The notes below the pieces were generated by a model. It was not told the DNA's origin, did not search any database, and saw only the letters and a list, made by a program, of their open reading frames with translations. A stretch of DNA of 64,000 nucleotides from Stentor coeruleus (Eukaryota > Ciliophora > Heterotrichea > Heterotrichida > Stentoridae), in NCBI GenBank assembly GCA_001970955.1, contig MPUH01000003.1, positions 62,001 through 126,000 of the forward strand, in the 5' to 3' direction. Of this stretch, positions 9,177-18,881 are shown piece after piece. A program made the translations under genes and the position numbers. Numbering within the stretch: position 1 is the stretch's first letter; the number at the start of each line of letters is the position of its first letter.

Positions 9177-10250
9177 TTATTCAAAACGAGTTTTTCTAGA
9201 GTCAAAATGCTCAAATCTATGAACTTCATTATAAAAATCATCAGGTCTGAAATTACGAACTTTACTATAAAACTTACTTCTACGGTCGAATTTTGTTTCA
9301 GGTTTATTTTTATAATCGATTTTCTGTGCACATCTTTTTTTACTACTCAGTATCCATGGATGTTCTAAAGCTTCTTTAGCTGAATAGCGCATTCTCGGAT
9401 CAACATTGAGTAATCCTTGAAAAAAATCCATAAGTAAATTACGAGCATTTACATCAAGATATTCAGATTTTACTTTAAAAGGTTTAGCTGCAATTCTTTT
9501 CTTTATCTCATCTGAAGATTTCCCTTTATAAGGTAATAATCCTGTAATCAATTGAAAAAGCATAATTCCTATACTCCATATATCTACTTTTTCATCATAA
9601 TTATCTTTCAATACCTCAGGGGCAAGGTAATAAAGTGTTCCAGCTATTCCATTCAATGATTTAGTCTTATTTTTTAAACAAGCACTACCAAAATCTGCAA
9701 TTTTTACTGAATAATCATAATTTCCTGTCAAAAGTATGTTTTCTGGTTTCAAATCACGATGTATTATCCCGTTATCATGAAGATAAGAAACCCCAAGAAA
9801 AATTTGAAATGCAATATCAGCAGCTTCTAATTGAGGGAATTTTTTCACAGCTTTTAATTTAGTGTAAAGATTCCCACCTCCACAGTATTCTAAAGATAAG
9901 TAAAATTTTGTTGAATCTTCAAAAATCTCATAAGCTTTAATGATATTTGGGTGATTTAGGTATTTAAGTAAAGCCATTTCTTTAAGTATATGCTCTTCAT
10001 CAATACTTTCAATAGGAATTATGTTTTTAGATATCACTTTAACAGCTCTTTTCTGCTGAGAAGGTATGTGAAGGCACATTTTTACTTCTGAAAATCCTCC
10101 AACTCCTAGTTTTGTTATTTCAGAATAGTCTTTTTTATATGATTTTGTATTTATAGGGAGTATCAGGCTAACTGACATATTAGAGTTTGTGTTATTGTGT
10201 TGGATATTTTTTGATTGATTTTGTTGGAATTTTATTACTCCACAGCCCAT
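9177..10250 (-). CDS. Ser/Thr protein kinase, CAMK-like, with Met-Gly-Cys-Gly N-terminus
   Basis: A complete protein kinase domain, numbered from the ATG at 10250: glycine loop LGVGGFSEV near residue 48, ATP-binding Lys in RAVKVISK near 71, catalytic HRDLKPEN near 164, DFG near 186 and APE near 211. A C-terminal basic tail of about 60 residues carries no EF-hands, so it is CDPK-like in its kinase domain only. The frame stays open to an ATG at 10307, but the ATG at 10250 is preferred. It is preceded by CTATAAAA like other starts here, and it begins Met-Gly-Cys-Gly, as expected for a myristoylated and palmitoylated kinase. It is likely membrane-associated; the substrate is unknown. Confidence 0.88.
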   Translation of the reverse strand: MGCGVIKFQQNQSKNIQHNNTNSNMSVSLILPINTKSYKKDYSEITKLGVGGFSEVKMCLHIPSQQKRAVKVISKNIIPIESIDEEHILKEMALLKYLNHPNIIKAYEIFEDSTKFYLSLEYCGGGNLYTKLKAVKKFPQLEAADIAFQIFLGVSYLHDNGIIHRDLKPENILLTGNYDYSVKIADFGSACLKNKTKSLNGIAGTLYYLAPEVLKDNYDEKVDIWSIGIMLFQLITGLLPYKGKSSDEIKKRIAAKPFKVKSEYLDVNARNLLMDFFQGLLNVDPRMRYSAKEALEHPWILSSKKRCAQKIDYKNKPETKFDRRSKFYSKVRNFRPDDFYNEVHRFEHFDSRKTRFE

Positions 10251-10610
10251 TTTTATAGTGTGCGCTGATATTTTAATCAAACTTGTATTAAGATTTTTTA
10301 TTTGCATGTGAAAGTAATTTAATGGTTATTTAAAAAATATATAAAGAGAACTAAGCCTAATATGTGATAAACTATCTCAAATCTTTTTAGATTGATGATC
10401 AACATATATAATATAAGCAGTATTAAATATCCATCAATCATGCAAAATTAACTCTAATATAAAATATCACTATTTGACAACATAATTAAAGATTACATCA
10501 AAATAATATAAGACAATAATATTAATAGCATCATTAAAAATTAGCCAAAACACGTTTGACGATAAAAATATAAAAATAATTTCATTCAAATTCTAGATAT
10601 TTAACTAAGC
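10251..10610. other. AT-rich intergenic spacer
   Basis: No gene seen between the kinase and the WWE protein, both on the minus strand. Confidence 0.4.
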
Positions 10611-12511
10611 TTAAACAGGAGGATTTCTTCTAACATCTCTACCATATCCAGTGATTTCATTTTCTTGCTTTAAATTTTGNTTCTTCTAACATCTCTACCA
10701 TATCCAGTGATTTCATTTTCTTGCTTTAAATTTTGAAGGTCAATTTTGTAAGTTTTCCCATTGCAGCCTTGAATCAATGCAATAGGTGATTGCCTAGGAT
10801 TTTTTTTCCACTCAATAAAACTCATTTCAATCAAAAATATCGCATCATCCTCATAGTTTCTAAACTGTCCAGATTCATGTCTCCACATCCAAACATAGTT
10901 TTTAATAAAATCTTTATTTAACTCTTCATTTTCAGCAACTCTTTTAACAGCTCTAATAGTATCGCTACCACCTTTTCTAATCTGCCTATGAACTCCACCT
11001 AGTTGAGCAAATTGAACTTGATACTTTTGCCCATTAATATCAAATTCAACATGCAATTGATAATTTTCATAATTTGGACTAATAAGCTCATAAATATAGT
11101 TTTTATATCCATTTTCAATAAGATATGCAATCTTTTGATCATAAAGTTTATAAATACCATCGTTTTCCAAATATGTCCATCGTGCATTAGGATCAAGTGA
11201 AAGCTTTTTAATATTAGCCTTTAATTCATTGCTCAAAAATGATAAATCATTAGGTAAGGCTTGGATTTGGAATTTGTTTCCTTTAGGGATTATACTTGCA
11301 TGTGGATATTTTTTTGCAATATCAGTATGGATGTTATTAATTATAAATATATTCACAACATCAGGATGACAATCTATATTATCGGTTTGTAAATTAATAC
11401 TACCTTGCATTGGATTTATTTGCCCAACACCAGGTCTAGGAAATGAGCCGAACTGAGGATTTGGTTGTCCGGGCATAGGAACTGGATAATTTGGCAAGTT
11501 GCTAGAAAATTGATTCTGACTTGCCAAATTAGGCATTCCAGGCATTATATTTTTATTTATTGGATCAATATTGTTTGCACTTAGAAATGATTGAGGATTA
11601 GAAACAGATGATATTTGAGGTCCTCCAATTCCATGATTTTGTCCAGGGATGGGTGGGATATTTGGATTAGGAGGTCCTGAAATATTTGGATTGACTTGAT
11701 TATTTCCTGAAAACATGTGAAATTGAGGATTGCTTGGTATTGGAGGGCCTTGAGCACCTGGATTTAGTGGATAGTTTTGATAATTTGATTTTGGTACTGG
11801 AGGGCCTTGAATACCTGCTTTTATTGGTGGATTGCTTTGAAAACTTGGTACTGGAAGGCCTTGAGCACCTGGCATTGGTACTGGAGGGGTTTGAAATTTT
11901 TGTATTGGTACTGGAGGGCTTTGAATACCTTGCATTGATAAAGGGCTTTGAAAACCTGGCATTGATGTAAGGTTTTGAGCACCTGGTATTGGTATTTTAG
12001 GAGCTTGAGGTGCTGGCATTGGCATTACAGGAACTTGAGGGCCTGGCATCGGAATACTTTGCATTTGAGGTCCACTTTGAATTTTTTGTACAGGGATTGA
12101 AGGATTGTAAGGAGGTTGATTGCTTGGCATTGCTGAGCTGTTGAATTGCGGAATTGGTGGGCCTGACATGTTTTTAGAAAAATTTTGATTTGACATTGAT
12201 GGCCCTGGGAAGACATTAGGTAATTGTTGATCTTTCTGAGGAAATGGCATTTGAGAAATTGGGGGTGGATTATTCATAGGGTAATTTTGCATTTGGTTTG
12301 GCAAAGGTGGTACATTATAATTTTGGTTTTGACGATAATTAGGCAGCCCTGGTTGATTCAAGCCTTCAGGTCTCTGATAGCCTTGGGGAGGTAAAGGTAT
12401 CATACCAGGGTTTGCCTTTGGTATACTTGAATTAGGAATTCCTGATCCTTCAGAACCTATACTAGGACTATTAGACATAAGCCCAGTAGGCTTCGGGAAT
12501 GGGTTTTGCAT
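10611..12511 (-). CDS. Proline-rich protein with two C-terminal WWE domains
   Basis: The N-terminal two thirds (about residues 1-390) is low-complexity Pro/Gln/Asn/Met sequence with recurring GIQGPPVP- and GAQGPPIP-like units. The C-terminus holds two WWE domains. The first (about 443-525) begins Ala-Arg-Trp-Thr-Tyr-Leu and ends in an Arg-rich strand. The second (about 537-612) begins Trp-Met-Trp-Arg-His-Glu and ends TGYGRDVRR. WWE domains bind poly- or iso-ADP-ribose in PARPs, Deltex and RNF146. The ATG at 12511 (MQNPFPKP) follows a CTATAAAT; the upstream extension starts with TTG. Near the 3' end 55 nt are duplicated around N10680. With one copy removed the protein ends Arg-Arg-Asn-Pro-Pro-Val (TAA at 10611) and is 614 residues. 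There is no ligase or PARP domain, so it is probably an adaptor. Confidence 0.85.
10625..10735. repeat. Artefactual direct repeat around an N (55 nt twice)
   Basis: 10625-10679 and 10681-10735 are identical on either side of N10680. It interrupts the last codons of the WWE gene; collapsing it restores the frame to the stop at 10611. Confidence 0.9.
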
Positions 12512-12636
12512 ATTTATAGACAAACATTTTTTTTAAAGTACTTTTGTATACAATCTTAGATATTACCTTAAATTTTCTGATATCAATTTTTTTTCATTCT
12601 CCTCTTGAGTACTACCCAAAAAGACTCAATCTTTAA

Positions 12637-12894
12637 ATGGCTGAATCAAATTTTATGGGTCGACAAAATTCATGGAGTTATTTATATTTACAACTTAATG
12701 ATCTTCATAATTATTTTCTAGCATCAAATCAGTTATTTATTTATAAGTTTTCATTCATCTCTGCACAGATCATGCTTTGTGCGATGCTTCTCTCAAAGAT
12801 ATTTCAAGTAAAGTTTGCCTTGTTGATATTTGATATTTCTATGAAGTATTTCTCAGGCTTTTCTAGAATAATTTCTTTAAAAATCCAGACCTGA
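12637..12894 (+). CDS. Possible small hydrophobic protein (weak)
   Basis: An 85-codon frame starting at an ATG with TTTAA just before it, like accepted starts nearby. The stretch is richer in G+C than its surroundings. The product would be hydrophobic in its middle (about residues 25-70) with no recognisable motif. It lies head-to-head with the WWE gene, about 125 bp apart. It may be a genuine small membrane protein or the remnant of a longer gene; nothing downstream continues it through a 15-nt intron. Confidence 0.3.
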   Translation: MAESNFMGRQNSWSYLYLQLNDLHNYFLASNQLFIYKFSFISAQIMLCAMLLSKIFQVKFALLIFDISMKYFSGFSRIISLKIQT

Positions 12895-13834
12895 TTACAA
12901 GATTTTTTATAGGCATGCTTGAAACAAACAAACTTGTATTGATCTATTTATCGATTTCTTTTTACCCTATTTTCTTACCATCAAAACTTGAAAGATAGAA
13001 AATTCTTGCATATTTTTATATCCTTAAATACTAGTGCAATTTCCTCATATCAAATTTACAGAAATACCTCTGGCCATTTATAAATTAAAAACAAACTAAA
13101 TCTTAAGAGGAAGTTTTCTACTAAGGAAAATAATATCTTTTATACAAGAAATAATTTATAATATGATATTTAAATATTAACGAAGATTTCAGTAGAGTTT
13201 GAAATAATTTTTTTTGTATAACTCCAGTCGTTAGTATTTATCTTTGGGTTTATTATTAATATATTTAATACATTATATCATAGAATTCTACTGAAAAAGT
13301 TATCATATCTCTACTTTTTGATATTTTTAAATACTGCATAAAATTATATGAAGATAGTTAGAATGTATGATATAAGCTTAAGTAAAAAAATATTAAAGGT
13401 TTTGAAGTAAATAGGATTGTCTTTATTATAACTATACTATAAAAGAAGAAAATTAACAAGGGTTAGACAATAGTCAAGCGATAATTCCTAACTAATACTA
13501 AAATTAATCTTTATTATAACAAATAAAACATTTGCTAAGCATTGGTAAAAATATCATAACATAATATATAATATTAAAAACTGGAGATAAGACTTACTAC
13601 TTAACACAAGAAATACATTGAAGAATTTTTTACTCATTTTACTTATTCTTATATAAACTGATTTAATACCAAAAATTTTTAAATTTTTCTTAGAATTTAT
13701 TTGAAGGGGTGCACATTTGTGATATTCTTCTAGAAAATACTGATATTTCTATATAAACTAACTCATATCAACCAATCTTTATAAATAATTTAAATTTTCC
13801 CTTTAGACTTCATTTTAATTACAACTTTGTTATA
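12895..13834. other. AT-rich intergenic region
   Basis: About 0.9 kb with no supported frame, no tandem repeat and no recognised RNA gene. The last 100 bp before 13835 contain the promoter side of the next plus-strand gene, ending in TTATAATG. Confidence 0.4.
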
Positions 13835-14845
13835 ATGAATAAAATCTTTAGCTTAGGGCATTCAGATATGTCTAAAACTTCAGTAAGCAATACAAGTCAA
13901 TTATTGCATGTATGCAATTATCCCTTACTACCTAAACCAACTGAAAATGTAATCGAAAATACTTCAAACAAACCCTTTACTTTAGATGTTTTAAAAAGTA
14001 TGAAAGAATCCTTAAGAGTTGCTTCTGAGAATATCATTAGCAGTTCAAAGGAAATATTAAAAACTATAAAACAAAATACAAACAAAGACTTAAGTTTGAT
14101 ATCTGAACTAAGTTTATATTTTCAAACAAAAATTCATCAAAATCAGCCCATCAATGAATTTTCTCTAAATGATATAAAAAACAAAATCAAAGATACAAAG
14201 CCATATTTTAAAGACCCCTTTAATAATTTCCTCTTAAAGGCTAAAGAAATTATCATAAAAAATTCTTCAAATTCTTCAAATACCCAAACAACGACACCAG
14301 AAAACATATCAATTCCAGACAAATCTTTATTTTCATCCAAATTCGACCCTGATTCTCCAGATTCATTACAATCATGTTCAACTGTATCCCTACCAAACAG
14401 ATCTACCATAAAACCAGTATCAATTATTATCCCCCCATTACCATATAAAAACATACCATTACCAGAAGTATCTGTTTCAAATTGGTTTATTAACAAACCA
14501 AAACCTATAAATACAAATATTATCATTCCTAATATCAAAAAAGATGATGATTTCGATTTAAATCCTTCAAGTCCTATAACTCAACCTAAAACTACTCAAA
14601 AATATGAAATTTTTTTTATAAGGTCACAACAAGGGAAAGTTTGTATGATTCCTGGATTTGCAGCAAAACAGATTGTAAATGCAAAGAATAAAGGGTTAAG
14701 TGAAGTGAAAATTTTTAATACTGAAAAAAACTCATATACAAATTATGTTGATCTTAAAAAAATGAGGTATTATTGGATTGATTATGATGGGAAAATACAA
14801 CCGTATTATTATATACTTTTTCAAGATTATGAAAATTTTTATTAG
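13835..14845 (+). CDS. WWE-like C-terminal domain protein, tandem paralogue A
   Basis: A 336-residue protein. Residues about 45-130 are a helical segment that resembles the middle of the next gene (shared Asp-Leu-Ser-Leu-Ile and a Lys-Pro-Tyr-Phe motif). Residues 130-250 are Ser/Pro/Asn-rich linker. The last 80 residues contain IPGFAAKQIVNA..., a Tyr-Thr-Asn-Tyr-Val-Asp-Leu-Lys-Lys-Met strand and a Trp-Ile-Asp-Tyr-Asp-Gly turn. This order of features matches a divergent WWE domain (helix I..A, then Y.VDL..M, then dG...P). Unlike its neighbour it has no N-terminal cysteine/histidine module. The ATG is preceded by TTATA. It lies 24 bp upstream of its paralogue, in the same direction. Confidence 0.8.
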   Translation: MNKIFSLGHSDMSKTSVSNTSQLLHVCNYPLLPKPTENVIENTSNKPFTLDVLKSMKESLRVASENIISSSKEILKTIKQNTNKDLSLISELSLYFQTKIHQNQPINEFSLNDIKNKIKDTKPYFKDPFNNFLLKAKEIIIKNSSNSSNTQTTTPENISIPDKSLFSSKFDPDSPDSLQSCSTVSLPNRSTIKPVSIIIPPLPYKNIPLPEVSVSNWFINKPKPINTNIIIPNIKKDDDFDLNPSSPITQPKTTQKYEIFFIRSQQGKVCMIPGFAAKQIVNAKNKGLSEVKIFNTEKNSYTNYVDLKKMRYYWIDYDGKIQPYYYILFQDYENFY

Positions 14846-14869
14846 ATTTAGTAATAGATATATTTTAAT

Positions 14870-15838
14870 ATGCAATCTTGTCAGTTTTGTAGTCAAGAAG
14901 CAATTTTTTCCTGCAGTTGCACAAACCCGGAAAAGATTTATTGTATAGAACATTTTACTCAGCATCGATATGAAAAGTCAGGCCTTCATCAATCAAGGCG
15001 ATTGGTTTGTTCTGAGAGTATTTTGGCTCTTATCCAAGCTGCCCTTTGCAAATTAACTAAAGAAATTTTTATAGAAGCTAAAGAGTCAATCAGTTTAATA
15101 AAATATAAAGTATTTCAAGATCTATCTTTGATTAACACCCTTAAGCTACTAGCTAATTCTAAGTTGTCAGAAAACATACCTTTTTCTTTTAGTTCATTAG
15201 AATCCTTTGAAGATAAAATAAACGAAGTAAAGCCTTATTTCGCATCACATTTTGCAGGTTTTATAGAAAATTTACACAAAATTTCTCAGAAACCCAAAAA
15301 CTTACTGCCTCAGAAGCAGTTTTTTGAGAAAGAAAGTGAAAAAGTTGAGGAAATTTATAGAAACTCATATCCTAATTTTATAATAAATCCTCATCAATCT
15401 CAATATGATCCTTGCAACCAAAATTCTTATTTTAACATGAATACTAAAACGGGAAATGAAAATCTAAATTCTCAAAATGCTGAAATAGACCATAAAGCCG
15501 ACACTGGTAAAATAAAAATTTCACAGATAAAAAGAGAATATTATGAAGAAATCCCAATGAAAAACAACTATAATAATAAACCTAAAATTGAAATACCTGT
15601 TATACGTTGCTATTATTACATTTCAAAAGGTAAAGAAAAACATATTCCTTGGTTTGTTGTAGATCAAATTACAAATGCTTTATCAAAAGGAGAAAAATAT
15701 GTATGGATTTATGACAATGATAGAAAAAGATATACGAATTATGTTGATTTAGTTTATTGGAAATATTATTGGGCAAATCCTGATGGAACCCTACAACCAA
15801 ATTATGATATCATCAGAATTAAAGAAAGTACAGTTTAA
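14870..15838 (+). CDS. B-box-like zinc module plus WWE-like domain, tandem paralogue B
   Basis: A 322-residue protein. Residues 1-45 hold a compact Cys/His array (CQFC..CSC..C..H...H) of B-box type. Residues 50-135 are a helical segment related to the upstream gene. The C-terminal 80 residues contain Ile-Pro-Trp-Phe-Val-Val-Asp-Gln-Ile-Thr-Asn-Ala, then YTNYVDL, then a Tyr-Tyr-Trp and a Pro-Asp-Gly-Thr turn. This is the same WWE-like module as paralogue A and fits the Deltex-type WWE pattern. The combination of a B-box-like module and an ADP-ribose-reader fold suggests an adaptor, but no RING or catalytic domain is present. The WWE assignment is my reading of the pattern and needs a profile search. 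Confidence 0.8.
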   Translation: MQSCQFCSQEAIFSCSCTNPEKIYCIEHFTQHRYEKSGLHQSRRLVCSESILALIQAALCKLTKEIFIEAKESISLIKYKVFQDLSLINTLKLLANSKLSENIPFSFSSLESFEDKINEVKPYFASHFAGFIENLHKISQKPKNLLPQKQFFEKESEKVEEIYRNSYPNFIINPHQSQYDPCNQNSYFNMNTKTGNENLNSQNAEIDHKADTGKIKISQIKREYYEEIPMKNNYNNKPKIEIPVIRCYYYISKGKEKHIPWFVVDQITNALSKGEKYVWIYDNDRKRYTNYVDLVYWKYYWANPDGTLQPNYDIIRIKESTV

Positions 15839-16254
15839 ATTTTTAGGTTAATTTTTTTACTTGTGTTTTAAGATTATAATGAATATAAATGTTTGATATT
15901 AAAGTATTTTTATATAAGTATTAGTTTAAGATATAAAATATTCCTATCAACAATAAATATCATTAAAATTTGAGTTGAAATTTTTGTAAACTACCCTTTA
16001 GAACAAGATTTTATTTACTTTTCAAAATACCCAAAAACATTTTCATTAAAACTTTGAATTTCCCAACCTCACCTTAAACCATAATACTTCTACTATAATC
16101 ATTCAAACAAAAAAATCTTCAAAAAATAAACAAATTTATTCAAAAAATTCTTATGCAATCCCAGAACCCTAATACAAAAAAAAACCCGATTCCATTTTCC
16201 ACACTTCCCTAATCAAAGCTAGGTGAAAAAATGAAAGGCAAATTTTAATAAAAA
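15839..16254. other. Intergenic; A/C-rich promoter flank
   Basis: From about 16020 to 16240 the plus strand is A- and C-rich and G-poor, as before other plus-strand genes. No gene seen. Confidence 0.45.
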
Positions 16255-17316
16255 ATGGGATGCTGCGAGTATAAAAACAAACTAGAAGACCAATTCAACA
16301 TCAAATTGATCTTCGAATGCATAAGACTAAAACATTTAAAAGTCTTAAAGCGAATGCTCTCCAGTAATCAATTCAATAAAAACAAAAACTATTTCCTCCA
16401 AAAACTCAACAACGAAAGATCCGATTACAAAAATCTTAGCCTAAACACATTATCTTACGCTTTAATATTAGGAGATATAAAAATCTTCATACTTTTACAC
16501 AAGGCAGGATGTTCATTATCATCTATGGAGAGTATATTACTTGAACAAGGTCTTAGTTCACTTAATATAATCTGTATGAAAGGTTATTCAAATTTATTAT
16601 CTTATTACATAGCTTTTTGTATGTCAGAAAATGAATCATATTACAATACAAAAATCTTCTATAAAAGAATATTAGAAAATGATTTTAATCCTTTCCCTGG
16701 AAGAAATTTTACCCCTATACAATTAGCTACAATTTTTGATTATATTCAAGTTATAACAGTTACCCCTATACAATTGGCTACAATTTTTGATTATATTCAA
16801 GTTATAACAGTTATTAATGAATATGTTAAAAATTTAAATAAAATTCCTGAGATTATGGATTTGGATTATATTGAAAATATTACAGGGATGAATTGCCCTT
16901 TACTTGCTGTGAAATATGGGAATTTTGCTATGGTTAAATATTTACACAAGAACTATAATTGTAATTTTCATTTAAAAGATACAAATGGACTTGGAGCTGT
17001 AGAAATAGCTGTTAATGAGAGTAGTGAAAATATTAATAAACCTTATGGGATGATTATTGTATATTTGATTGATGTTGTTGGAGTTAAATATGATGGAGTA
17101 TTAAGTGATACTGTGAATAAAATAATTGACCCAAAGCTTAAAGCGTATTTAATGCTAAAACTTTCTAAACATGAAGATACAAATATTTTTAGTCACAGTT
17201 TGAATAACATAAATGAATATGTTAAAGCTAGCAGTACAAATGAAAGTTATGCTTTTGATGATAAGACTGAAATACAAATGATATCAGGCTCAAGTGTTAT
17301 TGAATTTATTTGTTAA
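16255..17316 (+). CDS. Ankyrin-type repeat protein with Met-Gly-Cys-Cys N-terminus
   Basis: A 353-residue protein with ankyrin-like helix pairs: TLSYALILGDIKIFILLHKAG near residue 70, a LAVKYGNFAMVKYLHKN unit near 220 and a NGLGAVEIAVNESSE unit near 245. Ankyrin repeats mediate protein binding. The N-terminus Met-Gly-Cys-Cys is a strong candidate for myristoylation plus double palmitoylation, so a membrane location is likely. A 51-bp block (17 residues, starting Thr-Pro-Ile-Gln-Leu-Ala) is present twice in tandem at 16711-16812 with one silent difference and keeps the frame open. It interrupts one ankyrin unit. It could be a real duplication or an assembly fault without an N. The start is supported by an A-rich stretch before ATGGG. 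Confidence 0.8.
   Translation: MGCCEYKNKLEDQFNIKLIFECIRLKHLKVLKRMLSSNQFNKNKNYFLQKLNNERSDYKNLSLNTLSYALILGDIKIFILLHKAGCSLSSMESILLEQGLSSLNIICMKGYSNLLSYYIAFCMSENESYYNTKIFYKRILENDFNPFPGRNFTPIQLATIFDYIQVITVTPIQLATIFDYIQVITVINEYVKNLNKIPEIMDLDYIENITGMNCPLLAVKYGNFAMVKYLHKNYNCNFHLKDTNGLGAVEIAVNESSENINKPYGMIIVYLIDVVGVKYDGVLSDTVNKIIDPKLKAYLMLKLSKHEDTNIFSHSLNNINEYVKASSTNESYAFDDKTEIQMISGSSVIEFIC
16711..16812 (+). repeat. 51-bp in-frame tandem duplication inside the ankyrin gene
   Basis: 16711-16761 and 16762-16812 differ at one base (TTAGCT against TTGGCT, silent). No N lies between them, in contrast to the six artefactual duplications. Confidence 0.9.
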
Positions 17317-17434
17317 ATAATATTTTTACTAGCTATACTATTTCTAATACATTTACTATAAAGTATAATAAAACTGAGTTCATAATAATATTTTTAAATG
17401 CATATCTTGTGAAAATTTCAATATATTTCTTATA

Positions 17435-18826
17435 ATGTCAAAGACATTTGATTTTGATGACTTATCTACTTTAAGCCTTACCTATGATGTTTGTGCACGT
17501 ATTGATAATTCTTATCTGACAAAAAGAATATCAAGGTTAAACCCAAGTTTAATCATAGAAACAAGACCTAAAACTCAATCAAGTAAATACAAGGGTAAAG
17601 AATTAAATTCTATTGATAAGAAAATCATCCCAGAACTTCGAGCAGCTGTAGAAATCCTTAAAACAAGACTGAACTCAACAAGTGAACTTAAACTTGTTTC
17701 TAGACCTTGCACAAGGTATAAACTAGATAATCGAGAAGTCATTTCTCCTGGTAAATATCATAAGGTATCTGCGAGTAATGGCGGACATGAATTTAGTAAA
17801 AGCCCAAGATTACAAGAAACTATATATCATCAAATATCAAGTGAATAATATTTAGGACTAGCAACTTCTAAATTCCAAGTATCTCCTGGGCCAATAGAAA
17901 AAAAAAACAAAAAAAACGCAAAAAATGCACAAAAGTATTTTAAAGATGCAAGAGAAAAAAACATATCCCATAACAAAAAAGTTTATGATGTAGCAAATAA
18001 CTGGAAAATAAAAAACTATATGGAAATACAGCAAAAAAAACAAGATCTAATGAATAAGATGGAAAATATGAAATGGAAAGAAAATAAAGAAGTGATTTTT
18101 AAAGCTAAAACCCATTGGAGTAAAATTATTATTGATATTGCTGTTGCAAGTATAATACAAGTGAAAACGAAAATAAAAATTGTAATTGACAACTAGATTA
18201 AAGCTAAACGTCTAAAAAAACTGATAATATTTATCAAAATTATGAGTACAGTGCTAGGTAAATTTGGGAAAATACTTAAACGGAAAAGGAAGTTTTTAGA
18301 GTATAAAAATATAAGATTTTTAGCAACTCCTATGATTGAATGGATTAATCATGAGAGAGTTAATTTATCAAAAACAGTTAGTAGAAATGTTTGGAAAATA
18401 GTAAACAACAATCATTTATTCCTTTTTATTTACTCTTGGAGAAAAAACATTTATAAAATCCAATTTTATATTCGTAAATACCTTGCTGTTCGTGAAGCAC
18501 GAATTATAGTCATGACAAAAATGTATAACAAACTTATAACAATAAATCCAAATAAAGATTCATCTCGAAGGGCAACATTACCATTATCTAATTTTCTTGG
18601 AATATTAAATGTTGCTCCAGCATCAAAACGTCGAATAGTTATGGATTATATTAAAAATTACCTTCATAACTATGCTAAAGATTCAGCTAAAAATGGGAAA
18701 AAGTCTTTAAGACTCTATTTGAATAAAGAAGCTATGATATCGTATTTCCTTATAGCATCAAATGGACTTCAAAACTCAGTCAAAGGGCGTAAAAGAAATA
18801 CTGAGTTTTTCAATCATTTTACATAG
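17435..18826 (+). CDS. Lys-rich protein of unknown function, two 15-nt introns
   Basis: Three exons join in frame: 17435-17840, 17856-18181 and 18197-18826, giving 453 residues. Both introns are 15-nt GT..AG and remove the stop codons that would otherwise end each exon. The N-terminal 135 residues are polar with Ser/Arg/Lys. Exon 2 is a long basic, coiled-coil-like helix rich in Lys/Asn/Trp. Exon 3 is basic and contains helix-rich segments (for example around Arg-Lys-Tyr-Leu-Ala-Val-Arg-Glu-Ala-Arg). No catalytic motif was recognised. The high positive charge would suit nucleic-acid or microtubule binding, but that is speculation. The start is an ATG immediately preceded by TTATA. It is convergent with the SK channel gene. 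Confidence 0.8.
17841..17855 (+). other. 15-nt intron (first of two)
   Basis: gtgaataatatttag. The unspliced frame would stop inside it at TAA; splicing keeps the long Lys-rich frame open. Confidence 0.85.
18182..18196 (+). other. 15-nt intron (second of two)
   Basis: gtaattgacaactag. Its last three bases are the TAG that would otherwise terminate exon 2; splicing joins exon 2 to the frame running to 18826. Confidence 0.85.
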
Positions 18827-18881
18827 ACTTCTTATATATTAAATAACCTATCTTTATTAGTTTTTAAATCCTAATTATAAC

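Noticed and set aside
11734-11970. Leu/Glu/Gly repeat frame opposite the proline-rich part of the WWE gene.
   Set aside because: Complement of Pro/Gln repeats; the WWE gene on the other strand has clear domains and a good start.
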